DNA from: Bdellovibrio bacteriovorus | GTDB taxonomy: Bacteria; Bdellovibrionota; Bdellovibrionia; Bdellovibrionales; Bdellovibrionaceae | Direction: 5' to 3' | Assembly (NCBI RefSeq): GCF_001592755.1 | Contig: NZ_LUKF01000018.1 | Coordinates: forward strand, 52,072-116,071 | DNA length: 64,000 bases | In this document: positions 26,242-35,009 of the stretch, piece after piece | Position numbering within the stretch: position 1 is the stretch's first letter | Layout: each line of letters opens with the position of its first letter | The notes under the pieces: model-generated | Told to the model about the DNA's origin: nothing | What the model saw: the letters and a program-made list of their open reading frames with translations, nothing else | Database searches by the model: none | Program-made: the position numbers and the translations under genes

Positions 26242-27534
26242 ATGACGCAACTTTTCCCTCTTCGTGAAAAACCAGCTTTGAGTGCTTACAAAAAAGGCGA
26301 TGTTCTTGTGCTTTTTGGCGAGCTCTTTTCTCGCGGTTATGCCAATGGTTTGGTCGAAGAAGCAGAACGTCGTGGAATGACTATCGTCCGTGCCACTGTA
26401 GGACGTCGTGAAAAAGATGGTTCTTTGCGCGCTTTGACGGCAGAAGAAACTGCCAATATTCCTCAACCTTTCATCAATGTTCCTTTGGAAGCAGGCTTCG
26501 ATATGGATGCGGCTTCCAATGGCGTGACTCCTTGTGATCAATTGAAAGACATCAAATTGAGTGATTGGGATAAAGCCGAGTTGGATTGGAAAGCCATCGA
26601 CGAATCGCAAACTAACGGTGTTGCTCGTTTTAAGAAAAACACTGAGCTTTTCATGAAAGAGTTAGAAAAGCACGTCCCCGCAGGTGCGAACGTCTTGTTT
26701 GCTCACTTGATGGCCGGCGGTGTTCCCCGTACGAAAATCATCATGCCACTTTTAAACCGTGCGTTTAAAGGAACAGGCGACCGTCACATCCCAACTCAAG
26801 CGCTTTTGGATTCTCAAATCGGTCAATTCTGCCTAAGAAATTTTAACGAAGTGACGGCCGAAACTTTCCGTCACCTGATTGAGATTTCAGCACCTCTTCG
26901 CAAAAAGTGGGAGTCTCAAGGGTCTCACGTTTCTTACACTGCTTACGGTTACCATGGCACCGAAGTTATGATCGGCAGCCAGTATCAGTGGCAGACTTAC
27001 ACTTGCTACTTCCAAGGCTGGGCAAAAATGGCTTTGGAAAAACATGCTGAAAACTTCTTCAAGCAAGGCGTTCACTGCTGCGTTTACAACTGCCCAGAGA
27101 TTCTAACGAACTCAAGCTCGGTGTTCCAAGGGGTTGAAGTATCACTTTACCCTTTACTTGCAGCTATCCAAAAAGACGCTGGAGATAAAAAACACGCCGA
27201 ACAAGTTTTGAGCGATTGTAAAAAACTTTTGAAAGACGATGTGACGTTTGAGCAAATCAAATCGTTCACTGATGACTACCTCAAAAACCCACTGACTTTA
27301 GAGTTCACGAACTACGAAAAATGGCCTCAACATTCCCGTCAGGATCAAATGGAGTACATGCTAAAGAGCTCGGATCATCTTTTCTCACTGCATAAAGATG
27401 AGAAAAATTTAATCACGGCAGTTTTGAGCGAAGTCGTGTTTAAATCCTGCGGCTACGTGATGCTTCATGATTCATGGCAACCGAAAGCTCCTGTGGCTTG
27501 GATTGGCCACGATCTTGTAGCACGCTGTATGTAA
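26242..27534 (+). CDS. conserved protein, possibly FabMG-type enoyl-ACP reductase family
   Basis: A 430-aa soluble protein. The N-terminus has a Rossmann-like pattern: KKGDVLVLFGELFSRGYANG followed by EEAERRGMTIVRATVGRR. I recall similar proteins named FabMG-family enoyl-ACP reductases, which would use NAD(P)H in fatty-acid synthesis; I cannot check this. Conserved-looking motifs include AHLMAGGVPRTKIIMPLLNR, YTAYGYHGTEV and a Cys-rich CCVYNCPE. ATG at 26242 with GTGAGGTG is preferred to a GTG three codons earlier. It is followed after 1 nt by an MBL hydrolase gene. Confidence 0.55.
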   Translation: MTQLFPLREKPALSAYKKGDVLVLFGELFSRGYANGLVEEAERRGMTIVRATVGRREKDGSLRALTAEETANIPQPFINVPLEAGFDMDAASNGVTPCDQLKDIKLSDWDKAELDWKAIDESQTNGVARFKKNTELFMKELEKHVPAGANVLFAHLMAGGVPRTKIIMPLLNRAFKGTGDRHIPTQALLDSQIGQFCLRNFNEVTAETFRHLIEISAPLRKKWESQGSHVSYTAYGYHGTEVMIGSQYQWQTYTCYFQGWAKMALEKHAENFFKQGVHCCVYNCPEILTNSSSVFQGVEVSLYPLLAAIQKDAGDKKHAEQVLSDCKKLLKDDVTFEQIKSFTDDYLKNPLTLEFTNYEKWPQHSRQDQMEYMLKSSDHLFSLHKDEKNLITAVLSEVVFKSCGYVMLHDSWQPKAPVAWIGHDLVARCM

Positions 27535-27535
27535 T

Positions 27536-28378
27536 ATGTCGGTACAAGCTGGAGAAAGCTGGAGCTATTCCAAATTCAAATTTCACGGACTATCGCTGTC
27601 GGGCATCCGCACAGCGATAGCTATGCCCGAGCTTTCGTTAAGCTTTGATGTGGCCCAAGGCTACCCTTACCTTTTAAACCTAAAGCAATACTTCATCACT
27701 CACGGTCACTTGGATCACGCCGCCGGTGTTCCCTACATCATCTCCCAAAAAGCCATGAACTCCCAAGAACCCGGCAAGTTCTATATGCCGCCCTCTTTGG
27801 TAGAACCCCTAGATAAAATCATGAAGCTGTGGGAACAAATCGAAGGCCACGAGTATCGCTACGAATTCATCCCCGTAAAACCCGACGACGAATTTCAAAT
27901 CAACGGCAACACCTACGTGAAAGTCTTCCCAACCACTCACCGTATCGAATCCTACGGCTACACCGTTTTTGAAACCGTCAAAAAACTAAAAAAAGAATAC
28001 GTGGGCTTAAGCCAAGACGAAATCATCGAGTTGCGCCGAAAACACATCAACGTCAACGAAGTCCACGAAATCCCGATGGTGAGCTTCACCGGCGACACCC
28101 AAATAGAATTCCTAGATTCCAGAGACTGGGTCAAAAAATCCAAAATCCTCTTCCTAGAAGCCACCTATTTGGATGAAAGAAAAACCATCGACCAAGCCCG
28201 CCAATGGGGCCACACCCACATCGACGAAATCATCCCCCGCCTCGACGAAATCGAAAGCGAACAAATCGTCTTCATCCACGCCTCCAGCCGCTACAGCGAC
28301 AAAGAAGCCCTACGCCTCATTCGAGAAAAAGTCCCCCAACGCCTCCACAACAGAGTCGTCCTCTACCCCGGCCGCTAA
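27536..28378 (+). CDS. MBL-fold hydrolase (RNase Z-like)
   Basis: A 280-aa metallo-beta-lactamase-fold protein. The metal motif FITHGHLDHAAG (HxHxDH) is at about residue 60-70; later ligands fit TTHRIESYGY, SFTGDTQ (Asp) and GHTHIDEI (His). The spacing and TGDT segment resemble tRNase Z-like phosphodiesterases, but the tRNA-binding exosite is not obvious. It follows the gene at 26242 by 1 nt. The final ~450 nt are strikingly C-rich and G-poor, unlike the start of the gene. It ends 83 nt before structured element copy 2, without an intrinsic terminator. Confidence 0.82.
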   Translation: MSVQAGESWSYSKFKFHGLSLSGIRTAIAMPELSLSFDVAQGYPYLLNLKQYFITHGHLDHAAGVPYIISQKAMNSQEPGKFYMPPSLVEPLDKIMKLWEQIEGHEYRYEFIPVKPDDEFQINGNTYVKVFPTTHRIESYGYTVFETVKKLKKEYVGLSQDEIIELRRKHINVNEVHEIPMVSFTGDTQIEFLDSRDWVKKSKILFLEATYLDERKTIDQARQWGHTHIDEIIPRLDEIESEQIVFIHASSRYSDKEALRLIREKVPQRLHNRVVLYPGR

Positions 28379-28461
28379 AAAAAAACAAACGCGCCCAATA
28401 CAGCGTAATAAAAAACACGTAAACATTTTTGATTGGAATTAAAGACACCAGTTTTTACCGA

Positions 28462-28613
28462 TTGCCTGAGGGAGCGGATTCGGGAATGAGTCCGAAGTGA
28501 AGGGCCTTAGCCGGCGCCACGATGGCGCGAACCGCACGAAGTGCGGCGGCGATTGAGCCACGACGGCGTGCCCGAACGAAGCGACTCATTCCCGAATCCG
28601 CTCCCTCAGGCAA
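28462..28613. repeat. structured inverted-repeat element, copy 2
   Basis: A 152-nt element between convergent genes. The arms 28462-28492 and 28583-28613 are a perfect 31-bp inverted repeat, mostly unrelated in sequence to the arms of copy 1. The 90-nt core is colinear with copy 1: P2 28502-28505 with 28570-28573; CTTA; P3 28510-28513 with 28547-28550; P3a GCGCC-ACGAT-GGCGC (28514-28528); GAA; P3b CCGCAC-GAA-GTGCGG (28532-28546); GATTGA; P4 GCC-ACGAC-GGC (28557-28567); GT. Helices differ in bases but stay paired. The right arm ends 14 nt before the stop of the minus-strand gene. Confidence 0.9.
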
Positions 28614-28626
28614 CCGCGTTCAAAAA

Positions 28627-29340
28627 CTAGAACATGTCGTTGAGCCCCATCCAAATCTTACGACTCTTAGACTTTTTATTACGCAAATAATCCACCCATT
28701 CTTGAGGAGATCTTTTTTGCCAATTCTCAGCCAAATTAGCCGCAAAAATCAAAGGACTGTAGCCTTGACCGATGTGATCTTTCGGAGGACGAAGAGCCGT
28801 CAACATCTCAGGACCATAAAAACCCGTTGGCACTAAACGATCACGTTCGCCCAACTCACCAATGATCAAAGCGCCAGGAACTTGTCCCAACACTGTACGA
28901 CTCAGAGGCCCTGAAGATTCTGTCGCTGGAGGAACTCCCGCAGAGCCCACGATCACTAATCCTGCTTCTGATTTTTTACTTAGAAGTTGAACAAGATCCT
29001 TCGTTGAATCATTCACTTTCAAATTGAAATCAAAGAACACGAAACTTGTGCCTTCTGGCAAAGAAGTGATGCGTTCTTTCAACGCCTCCATGTCCACTTC
29101 GCCCGTCGCATCGTAAGGAGTGTAATTCACCAAATCACAGCTTTTGCAGGGACGAGATTGCTCCGCAAAGAAAGGCTTAATCTTACTATCAAACTCGGTC
29201 GCTTTTTGCTGACCGAAGTAGATCACCGTGGTTTTTCCATTAGGAAGTGCCGCTTGCGCCCATGTCGCTCCGCAAGACGCTAAGATCAAAAAACTTCCCG
29301 CCAAAATTTTTTTAAAATTCCATAGATTGCACGTAGTCAT
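28627..29340 (-). CDS. exported protein of unknown function
   Basis: A 237-aa protein. The ATG at 29340 (MTTCNLWNF...) gives a signal peptide ending ...SCGATWAQA, possibly with a lipobox-like ILASC; 20 more codons upstream are open but hydrophilic. The mature part has a CxxC (RPCKSCDLV) and a possible alpha/beta fold (SFVFFDFNL, GLVIVGSAG, GALIIGELGERDR), so it may bind a ligand or metal. The C-terminus (KIWMGLNDMF) ends 14 nt from the structured element. It diverges from the phospholipase D gene. Unrecognised. Confidence 0.7.
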   Translation of the reverse strand: MTTCNLWNFKKILAGSFLILASCGATWAQAALPNGKTTVIYFGQQKATEFDSKIKPFFAEQSRPCKSCDLVNYTPYDATGEVDMEALKERITSLPEGTSFVFFDFNLKVNDSTKDLVQLLSKKSEAGLVIVGSAGVPPATESSGPLSRTVLGQVPGALIIGELGERDRLVPTGFYGPEMLTALRPPKDHIGQGYSPLIFAANLAENWQKRSPQEWVDYLRNKKSKSRKIWMGLNDMF

Positions 29341-29407
29341 AAAGTCAGTTTGCCCCCACCCCTGCTTTGCTGTCGACTTTTTTAATAATATATTGAACAA
29401 TCGACAT

Positions 29408-30550
29408 ATGGAGTCATGGAGTCAGGTTCGCATATTTCATTCGGGCGATGAGTATTATCAAAGCCTTCTCGAGGATATTCGTAAAGCCCAACGAAGTATC
29501 ACGATCGAATCTTACATCTTTGCTCTCGACAAACTGACGATGCCTATAATTGAAGAGCTTGGAAAAGCGCGAGCTCGCGGCTGCAGCGTGAAAATCGTGG
29601 TCGATGGTTTTGGCTCCTATTACTACATTCCACAACTAGATCGCTTGTGCTCTCAGCATGGCATTGAGTTTCGCGCCTTTCATCCGTTTCCCTATCCTCT
29701 TTTGTGGGCCCGAAGTCTTTTTGCGAAGTACTCCTTAAACGGAAGTTTTTTGATGAAGCATATGAATCGCCGCAATCATCGAAAAATTTCGATCATTGAT
29801 GAAAAGCGCGCTTACTTGGGAAGTTTTAACTTCGTTCAAGACCACTGCGCTAGCATCGTAGGCTCGCGCGCCTGGCGGGACACGGGCGCCTGGGTTGAGG
29901 GTGATGCGATTAAATATTTAGTTCTCGCTTTTCAAATCAGCTATCTGCGCACTTATATCAAAGGCCTTATCAATTGGGTGGGACGCTGGAGAGTTCGCGT
30001 AGAGCCTCACGAAAAAATCTTACGCTTGAATACAACTCAACGTACACGCCGTCGCCTGTACCGCGATCTTTTGCATCGAATCGCTTCGGCCAATAAGCGC
30101 CTTTACATTACAACGGCCTACTTTTTACCCAAAAGATCTTTGCTACGAGCCCTTCTGAAAGCCGCTCGTCGTGGCGTGGACGTTAAAATTCTTATTCCCG
30201 GAAAATCCGATGTGCCCGTGGTAAAGTGGGCGGCCTTTTACATCGTCAAATTCTTGTTACAAAAGCGCATTCCCATTTATGAATACCAAAAAACCATCTT
30301 GCACGCGAAAACGATGATTTTGGATGACGAGGCGTTTATCGGTTCTTTCAACCTGAATCATCGCAGTTTATTGCATGATCTTGAGGTGGAAGTGGTGTTA
30401 AACGATGCCGAAAGCTTGCATAACATGACCCAACAGTGGACGACCGATTTAGCCAACGCAAAGCTGGTCTCTGAAAAAGATTTAGCCGCGCGCTCTTGGT
30501 TTGCTCGCATGATTTACAATATCGCCTTCCGCCTGCGTTATTTGCTGTAG
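29408..30550 (+). CDS. phospholipase D family protein (cardiolipin synthase-like)
   Basis: A 380-aa protein with two HKD motifs: HRKISIIDEKRAYLGSFNF and HAKTMILDDEAFIGSFNL, each with the following GSFN that closes the active site. This double-HKD layout matches cardiolipin synthase (ClsB-like) and related phosphatidyltransferases. No N-terminal transmembrane helices are seen, favouring the ClsB type. I chose the ATG at 29408 over a start 60 codons earlier, which would run through the divergent gene's promoter; no clear ribosome site precedes either. Likely role: phospholipid remodelling at the inner membrane. Confidence 0.83.
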   Translation: MESWSQVRIFHSGDEYYQSLLEDIRKAQRSITIESYIFALDKLTMPIIEELGKARARGCSVKIVVDGFGSYYYIPQLDRLCSQHGIEFRAFHPFPYPLLWARSLFAKYSLNGSFLMKHMNRRNHRKISIIDEKRAYLGSFNFVQDHCASIVGSRAWRDTGAWVEGDAIKYLVLAFQISYLRTYIKGLINWVGRWRVRVEPHEKILRLNTTQRTRRRLYRDLLHRIASANKRLYITTAYFLPKRSLLRALLKAARRGVDVKILIPGKSDVPVVKWAAFYIVKFLLQKRIPIYEYQKTILHAKTMILDDEAFIGSFNLNHRSLLHDLEVEVVLNDAESLHNMTQQWTTDLANAKLVSEKDLAARSWFARMIYNIAFRLRYLL

Positions 30551-30593
30551 TTTTTATTTTGACCCTGCCCTGTGAATTGGCGATCCTTAAGAC

Positions 30594-31196
30594 ATGAATT
30601 CATACGTCAAAATTGCGATTACCGGTGGGCCTTCGGGCGGCAAAACTACATTGATTGAAGCTTTGAAAAAAGAACTGGGACAAAAATGCGCCGTGGTTCC
30701 TGAAGCGGCCAGTATTTTGTATCGTGGAGGATTTCCTCGCTTTAAAGAAGCTCAAGGCATCGTGCATGCGCAAAAAGCGATTTACTACACACAAAAAGAA
30801 TTGGAAGAGATGATCTCCACTTTAAGCCAAAAATCCCTGATCGTTTGCGACCGCGGATCTTTGGATGCGATTGCTTATTGGCCGGGACAAGCCGATGAAT
30901 TCTTCCAGCTTGTGCAAAGCTCAAAGGAACAAGAGATCGCCCGCTATGACTGGGTGATTCACTTGGATACGGCGTCTTCTGATTTTTATGACACGACAAA
31001 CACCATTCGCACCGAGACTTTTCCAGAAGCTTGGGACTTGAACTCAAAAATCAAACACGCGTGGGAGGGTCATCCTCGTCGCGTCGTGATCACGCATAAC
31101 GAAGACTTTCTTTCTAAAATGACAACATCATTGTCCGTCATCAAAGCCATCATGGCTCATAAGAGCGCAGATGAGATCAAAAAGGAGCTTTTGTAA
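30594..31196 (+). CDS. P-loop NTPase / kinase-like protein
   Basis: A 200-aa protein with a clear Walker A motif (GGPSGGKTT, about residues 11-19) and a Walker B-like SLIVCDRGSLDAIAY. The size and order resemble AAA_28/NadR-like or thymidylate-kinase-fold proteins that phosphorylate small molecules. VVPEAASILYRGG and the Arg-rich HPRRVVIT agree with this. The substrate is unknown. Its stop overlaps the ATG of the next gene by 1 nt (TAATG), so the two are co-translated. Confidence 0.78.
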   Translation: MNSYVKIAITGGPSGGKTTLIEALKKELGQKCAVVPEAASILYRGGFPRFKEAQGIVHAQKAIYYTQKELEEMISTLSQKSLIVCDRGSLDAIAYWPGQADEFFQLVQSSKEQEIARYDWVIHLDTASSDFYDTTNTIRTETFPEAWDLNSKIKHAWEGHPRRVVITHNEDFLSKMTTSLSVIKAIMAHKSADEIKKELL

Positions 31197-32974
31197 TGAC
31201 AAAATGCCTGCTTGCTTTGCTTTGTCTACTGACTGCATTTTCATCTTTGGCGCAAACTCGCACAAGCAAACTGAAGCCCTTGTACTTCCAGGCGGATAAA
31301 AACAATCTGCAAGTTCTTCCGCAAAGATTCGAATACACGTTGATCGACGAAGACCGTTTAAAAATCGGTGATATCTTAATCGATACAACTCAAATCACTT
31401 TCCAAATCGAACCTTCCACTCAAAAGGGTCTTTATCGCATTCGCTTCACGTGGCCTGCAGGTTTAGTTAACGAAGGCGAACTCTCGGTAAAAAATAATTC
31501 CGGCAAAGCGATTTTCACAACGGTTCTTACAAAAGAAAATGTCACGATCACTGACGGCGCTCCGGCGACTGGTGAAGATGAGCATCTGCGCTCGCAAGTG
31601 GCAACTTTTTCTGCCGACGAGGTCGAAGCATCTTTGGTCGATGATATGAAGTACTTCCCCTTCATGAGTTTCTGTATTTACCGTGAAAGCGAAGAAACCC
31701 GTATTTACATGTGTTCTAAGGAGCTTTACTTAAGCTCTCAACAAGGGCAAATGGTGGTAAAAACCCGCTCGAGCACGAAGAAAGCGGCGCAGGTTGAAAT
31801 CAACGGCAAGATCGTCGGAAATCAAGGGATCATCTATCTGAACGACCGCAGTGAAAACGTGGCTTTCAAAGCCCAAACTCAAACGGGGGCTTTTTTCGAG
31901 ATTGAAACTCGTAAGAAGGACGTTGATTTCAAAGATGCGGTCGTTTCTGATGATGGAAGTCGTATTATTCTGACCGCCTCTGGTGCCGAACCCGTGGATG
32001 AAAAGAAAGTCAAAAAGCTTTCTGAAACCGATTGGCAAATATCTCTTTCTAAAAACCGTCCAGTCCTTTACCTCAAAGGTGATGGCGATATTCCGATGCG
32101 CCAAGAATTTTACGTGCGCGGTGAGTTACCTAAAGCAAAAAGCCGTCCGTATCTTTCGCAAAAATCAGTGTCTCGCACTTATGCTTCGAAACTTTCTTTC
32201 ACCGGCATCAGCCCTGAAGGTGTGCAAGTTCGTGCGCCTGAAAACGATGGGACCTCTCAACTGGAGCCTCTAAAGAAAAACCAATTTCAATGGACGGTCA
32301 GTGGCATTCCTGCGGGCGTTGAAACTCGTCGTTATCTGAATGTCCAAGCTGATGGTCAAAACTTCGTGGCGGGTTACGATGTGTTTCGTGGTCAGCCCTT
32401 TGGTTTGGGCGTGGGTGCCTCTTATCAAACACCCTCGGGCATTGCTTTTGGAGCTTTAGAGTTTCAGTGGTGGTTTGAAAACTTCTTAATGATCAACGCT
32501 GATTGGTCCCGCTTTAAGTGGGGGCTTTCGGTTGAAAGGCTGCAGCACTTCACAGAAAAAGACGAGGTTGCAAAAGTCGATTTCACGACTCTGGAACTAA
32601 AATGGCGAGCGCACGAAGGCTTTAACTTGATCGACGCCACTTGGGGATTAACGTTGCCATTGCAGATGGTTCAAGGTGAAAACGCCAGCGCCACAGCTTA
32701 CGGTCTTGGTGCTTTCTGGCTTAAAAAACCGGGTCGTTGGATGAAGCCTTTCATGCATTGGACTGAGTATAAACTGCAATACTTCGCGGGTTCTTCCGGA
32801 AGTGACTTCAAAGTGTCTTCGGCTTACAACCTTAAAGCCTTGGCTTATTGGCAGTTCAGCTCGGACTGGTATTTGCGCTATGGCTTAGGCCTGAGCGACT
32901 ACAAATATGATCCGGCTGCAGCAAAAGAAGAAATGCAGATTGATGTGGATGCGGGACTTTTCTGGAAATTCTAG
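31196..32974 (+). CDS. exported protein with C-terminal barrel
   Basis: A 592-aa protein with a signal peptide (MTKCLLALLCLLTAFSSLA, cleavage near residue 19). The N-terminal two thirds are beta-rich (KSRPYLSQKSVSRTYASKLS etc.) and may be periplasmic; the last ~200 residues have barrel-like strands (FGLGVGASYQT, GLSVERLQHFT, WYLRYGLGLSDYKY) and end in FWKF with a terminal Phe. This suggests an outer-membrane barrel with a large periplasmic or surface domain. Its stop shares CTAG with the convergent gene at 32971. Unrecognised. Confidence 0.7.
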   Translation: MTKCLLALLCLLTAFSSLAQTRTSKLKPLYFQADKNNLQVLPQRFEYTLIDEDRLKIGDILIDTTQITFQIEPSTQKGLYRIRFTWPAGLVNEGELSVKNNSGKAIFTTVLTKENVTITDGAPATGEDEHLRSQVATFSADEVEASLVDDMKYFPFMSFCIYRESEETRIYMCSKELYLSSQQGQMVVKTRSSTKKAAQVEINGKIVGNQGIIYLNDRSENVAFKAQTQTGAFFEIETRKKDVDFKDAVVSDDGSRIILTASGAEPVDEKKVKKLSETDWQISLSKNRPVLYLKGDGDIPMRQEFYVRGELPKAKSRPYLSQKSVSRTYASKLSFTGISPEGVQVRAPENDGTSQLEPLKKNQFQWTVSGIPAGVETRRYLNVQADGQNFVAGYDVFRGQPFGLGVGASYQTPSGIAFGALEFQWWFENFLMINADWSRFKWGLSVERLQHFTEKDEVAKVDFTTLELKWRAHEGFNLIDATWGLTLPLQMVQGENASATAYGLGAFWLKKPGRWMKPFMHWTEYKLQYFAGSSGSDFKVSSAYNLKALAYWQFSSDWYLRYGLGLSDYKYDPAAAKEEMQIDVDAGLFWKF

Positions 32975-34905
32975 CGCTTTTTAAAGAAGCCTGAAACAAC
33001 CTGTTTCAGGTCCATATTGAAGACGTCTTGTTTTTTGTTGGCCGCTGTTAAAAGCGAGATCTCGCGACGAGCTGGGATGAATGAAGGATCCAAAGCCACG
33101 CTCTTTTCAAACGACTTTCTTGCGGCCACGACATCCCCTTTGATCTTATTGAAAAGACCAATCACGAATGGGAATAAAGTGTCATAGCGCTCATCCGGCG
33201 GAACCTGAACTAGTTCTAACTCTACTTCTTTAAGTACAAATTGTTTCTTCGCGGGATCTACAGAACCCAGTTTTGCCCAAGAGCTGTACAAGTGCAGCTG
33301 TTGAGTTTGTGGATTCAGTTTTGTGATTTCTGCCAACGTCTCTAAAGCTTTCGCATATTGATTGTATTGAAGCTGCTTTTTCACTTCTTCCATCAAAGTC
33401 GTTGCGCGAAGTTTGGCTTCGGCTTCCGATTTTTGCGTCGCTTGACGGTACTGATCAATCTTACTGGAGTCTTGAGACGCGGTGACGGCATCTTCAGCGG
33501 TTCTTTTGATTTTACTCCACACAGCGAAAGCTTCTGACGTGGCATCCTGAGGTTGCTCGCCCAACATCGTCAAGAACTCCTCTAACGCCGCTTCCATAGA
33601 AGCACCACCTGCGGCTGTTTCCATGTAAGAAGTGATTTCATAACCATTCTTGCCATCAAGCTCGGCCCAGATTTTTTTCAAAACTTTCAACTGTTCTTGC
33701 GGATTTGCAAAAGCCGCGCGCTGAGCAAAGACCACCAAACCTTTAGTTAAAAGGAAGTGGATGGCTTTATACACCGCAATTTCACTATAGCCTTTGACAT
33801 CCAAAAGCTGCGAAAGCGTCATTTGATTATTGAGCTTTAAAGGCAAACCCTCTAAGGATTTGATCAAAGACATTGTCAAAGCTGGATGGTCTTCACGGAA
33901 TGTCGGACTTTTCACGATCACATTCCCCGACCACATCACATACAAAGACTTCAACCAGTTCAAAGAAATCTTGGAAGCGATCCAGTCATGAAGATAGTAA
34001 GACAAGGTGTCAGCATCAATACTTGGATTGCTCATCTCAACTTCCGCCGAAGCAAAGTTCACGCGGATTTTCTGATCAACAATCGTACGCACCAAGCGGA
34101 TGTTCATTTGCTCCATCAGAATCAAATCAAATGCATGCGGGCTGAGCTGATTGTTTTGAATCAGATAATTCCCGATACGGCGATTGTTTTTATCGCGCAA
34201 AGCATTTTGCACGTCTTTGGGAGTCGCATACCCACTTTGAATAAGCATTTCCCCTAAGAACGTCGTCTTATCATCCACGTCGACACCGACGATATTCCCA
34301 TTACAGAATGAAATACCAGAGACAGATCCGTCAGCGTTATAGATGTTCAGATAACCACTGCTCTTAGTTTCTACCAGAAGCGAATACAAGAAGGGCAAGT
34401 CAAAACCGCTGACTTCCTCAATGGACTCAATCACTTTTCTTTTTTGACGACTGGTCACTGTCGGATTAGCAAACATTTGGTAAAGAAGCTTACGGGCGCT
34501 CGAGGACTCTTCCCGCTTTGGTGCTTCTTCTTTTTTCACCAACTTTAACACCTGTTCCATTTCAAACGGCTTTTTCAAAAATGCAATTGCTTGCGTGCTT
34601 TGGGTCGCCTCTTGAATGAATTGTTTGTCGGTGTAGATACCGCTCATCAAAACAACTTTGAAACGAGCGTTAGGATAATTGTTACGAGCCTGCTTGATAA
34701 AATCCAAGCCGGTCATTTGTGGAAGAAGACAGTCACAGAAAAGGAAATCTAAATTATTTTGCGTGGATAGAATCGTATTGGCTTCATCTGGACGAGCCGC
34801 CAAATAGACTTGATGACCGGCGCGACTTAAAATTTCTTTTAAGGCGTTTCCGATGGCCTCGTCGTCTTCGAGAATTAAAATACGGTTTTTACTGCTTGAA
34901 TCCAC
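32971..34905 (-). CDS. response regulator with DUF4388 and TPR-like repeats
   Basis: A 644-aa protein. Residues about 7-125 are a receiver domain: acidic pair LEDDEA, phospho-acceptor region FCDCLLPQMTG, and the switch Lys in FLKKPF. Residues about 150-290 match the DUF4388/PatA-type domain (SGYLNIYNADGSVSG, FCNGNIVGVDVDD, LGEMLIQSG). The C-terminal ~150 residues are helical TPR-like repeats (YAKALETLAEITKLNPQTQQ, ARKSFEKSVALDPSF). DUF4388 regulators are common in Deltaproteobacteria-type signalling. Third gene after SpoIIE and STAS on the minus strand; a terminator-like hairpin separates it from the STAS gene. Confidence 0.82.
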   Translation of the reverse strand: MDSSSKNRILILEDDEAIGNALKEILSRAGHQVYLAARPDEANTILSTQNNLDFLFCDCLLPQMTGLDFIKQARNNYPNARFKVVLMSGIYTDKQFIQEATQSTQAIAFLKKPFEMEQVLKLVKKEEAPKREESSSARKLLYQMFANPTVTSRQKRKVIESIEEVSGFDLPFLYSLLVETKSSGYLNIYNADGSVSGISFCNGNIVGVDVDDKTTFLGEMLIQSGYATPKDVQNALRDKNNRRIGNYLIQNNQLSPHAFDLILMEQMNIRLVRTIVDQKIRVNFASAEVEMSNPSIDADTLSYYLHDWIASKISLNWLKSLYVMWSGNVIVKSPTFREDHPALTMSLIKSLEGLPLKLNNQMTLSQLLDVKGYSEIAVYKAIHFLLTKGLVVFAQRAAFANPQEQLKVLKKIWAELDGKNGYEITSYMETAAGGASMEAALEEFLTMLGEQPQDATSEAFAVWSKIKRTAEDAVTASQDSSKIDQYRQATQKSEAEAKLRATTLMEEVKKQLQYNQYAKALETLAEITKLNPQTQQLHLYSSWAKLGSVDPAKKQFVLKEVELELVQVPPDERYDTLFPFVIGLFNKIKGDVVAARKSFEKSVALDPSFIPARREISLLTAANKKQDVFNMDLKQVVSGFFKKR

Positions 34906-34954
34906 GTTTTTCTTGTCGGTGTTTTAAAGGAAAGCATTGAGCGTAAAATAGGAA

Positions 34955-34982
34955 AAGCGGGACTGAAGATCAGTGCCCGCTT
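34955..34982 (-). terminator. terminator or attenuator hairpin
   Basis: AAGCGGG-ACTGA pairs with TCAGT-GCCCGCTT around AGA, with one bulged base. On the minus strand it is followed by TTTTCC then TATTTT. It lies between the STAS gene and the response regulator gene, so it could end the first transcript or lower expression of the downstream gene. Confidence 0.55.
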
Positions 34983-35009
34983 CCTTTTCTAGACCTAAGA
35001 CTTGCTGGA

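Noticed and set aside
28173..28442. Lys/Thr/Pro-rich frames overlapping the MBL gene in other frames
   Set aside because: They are by-products of the C-rich, A-rich 3' end of the MBL gene; composition is unnatural and no start signals are seen.
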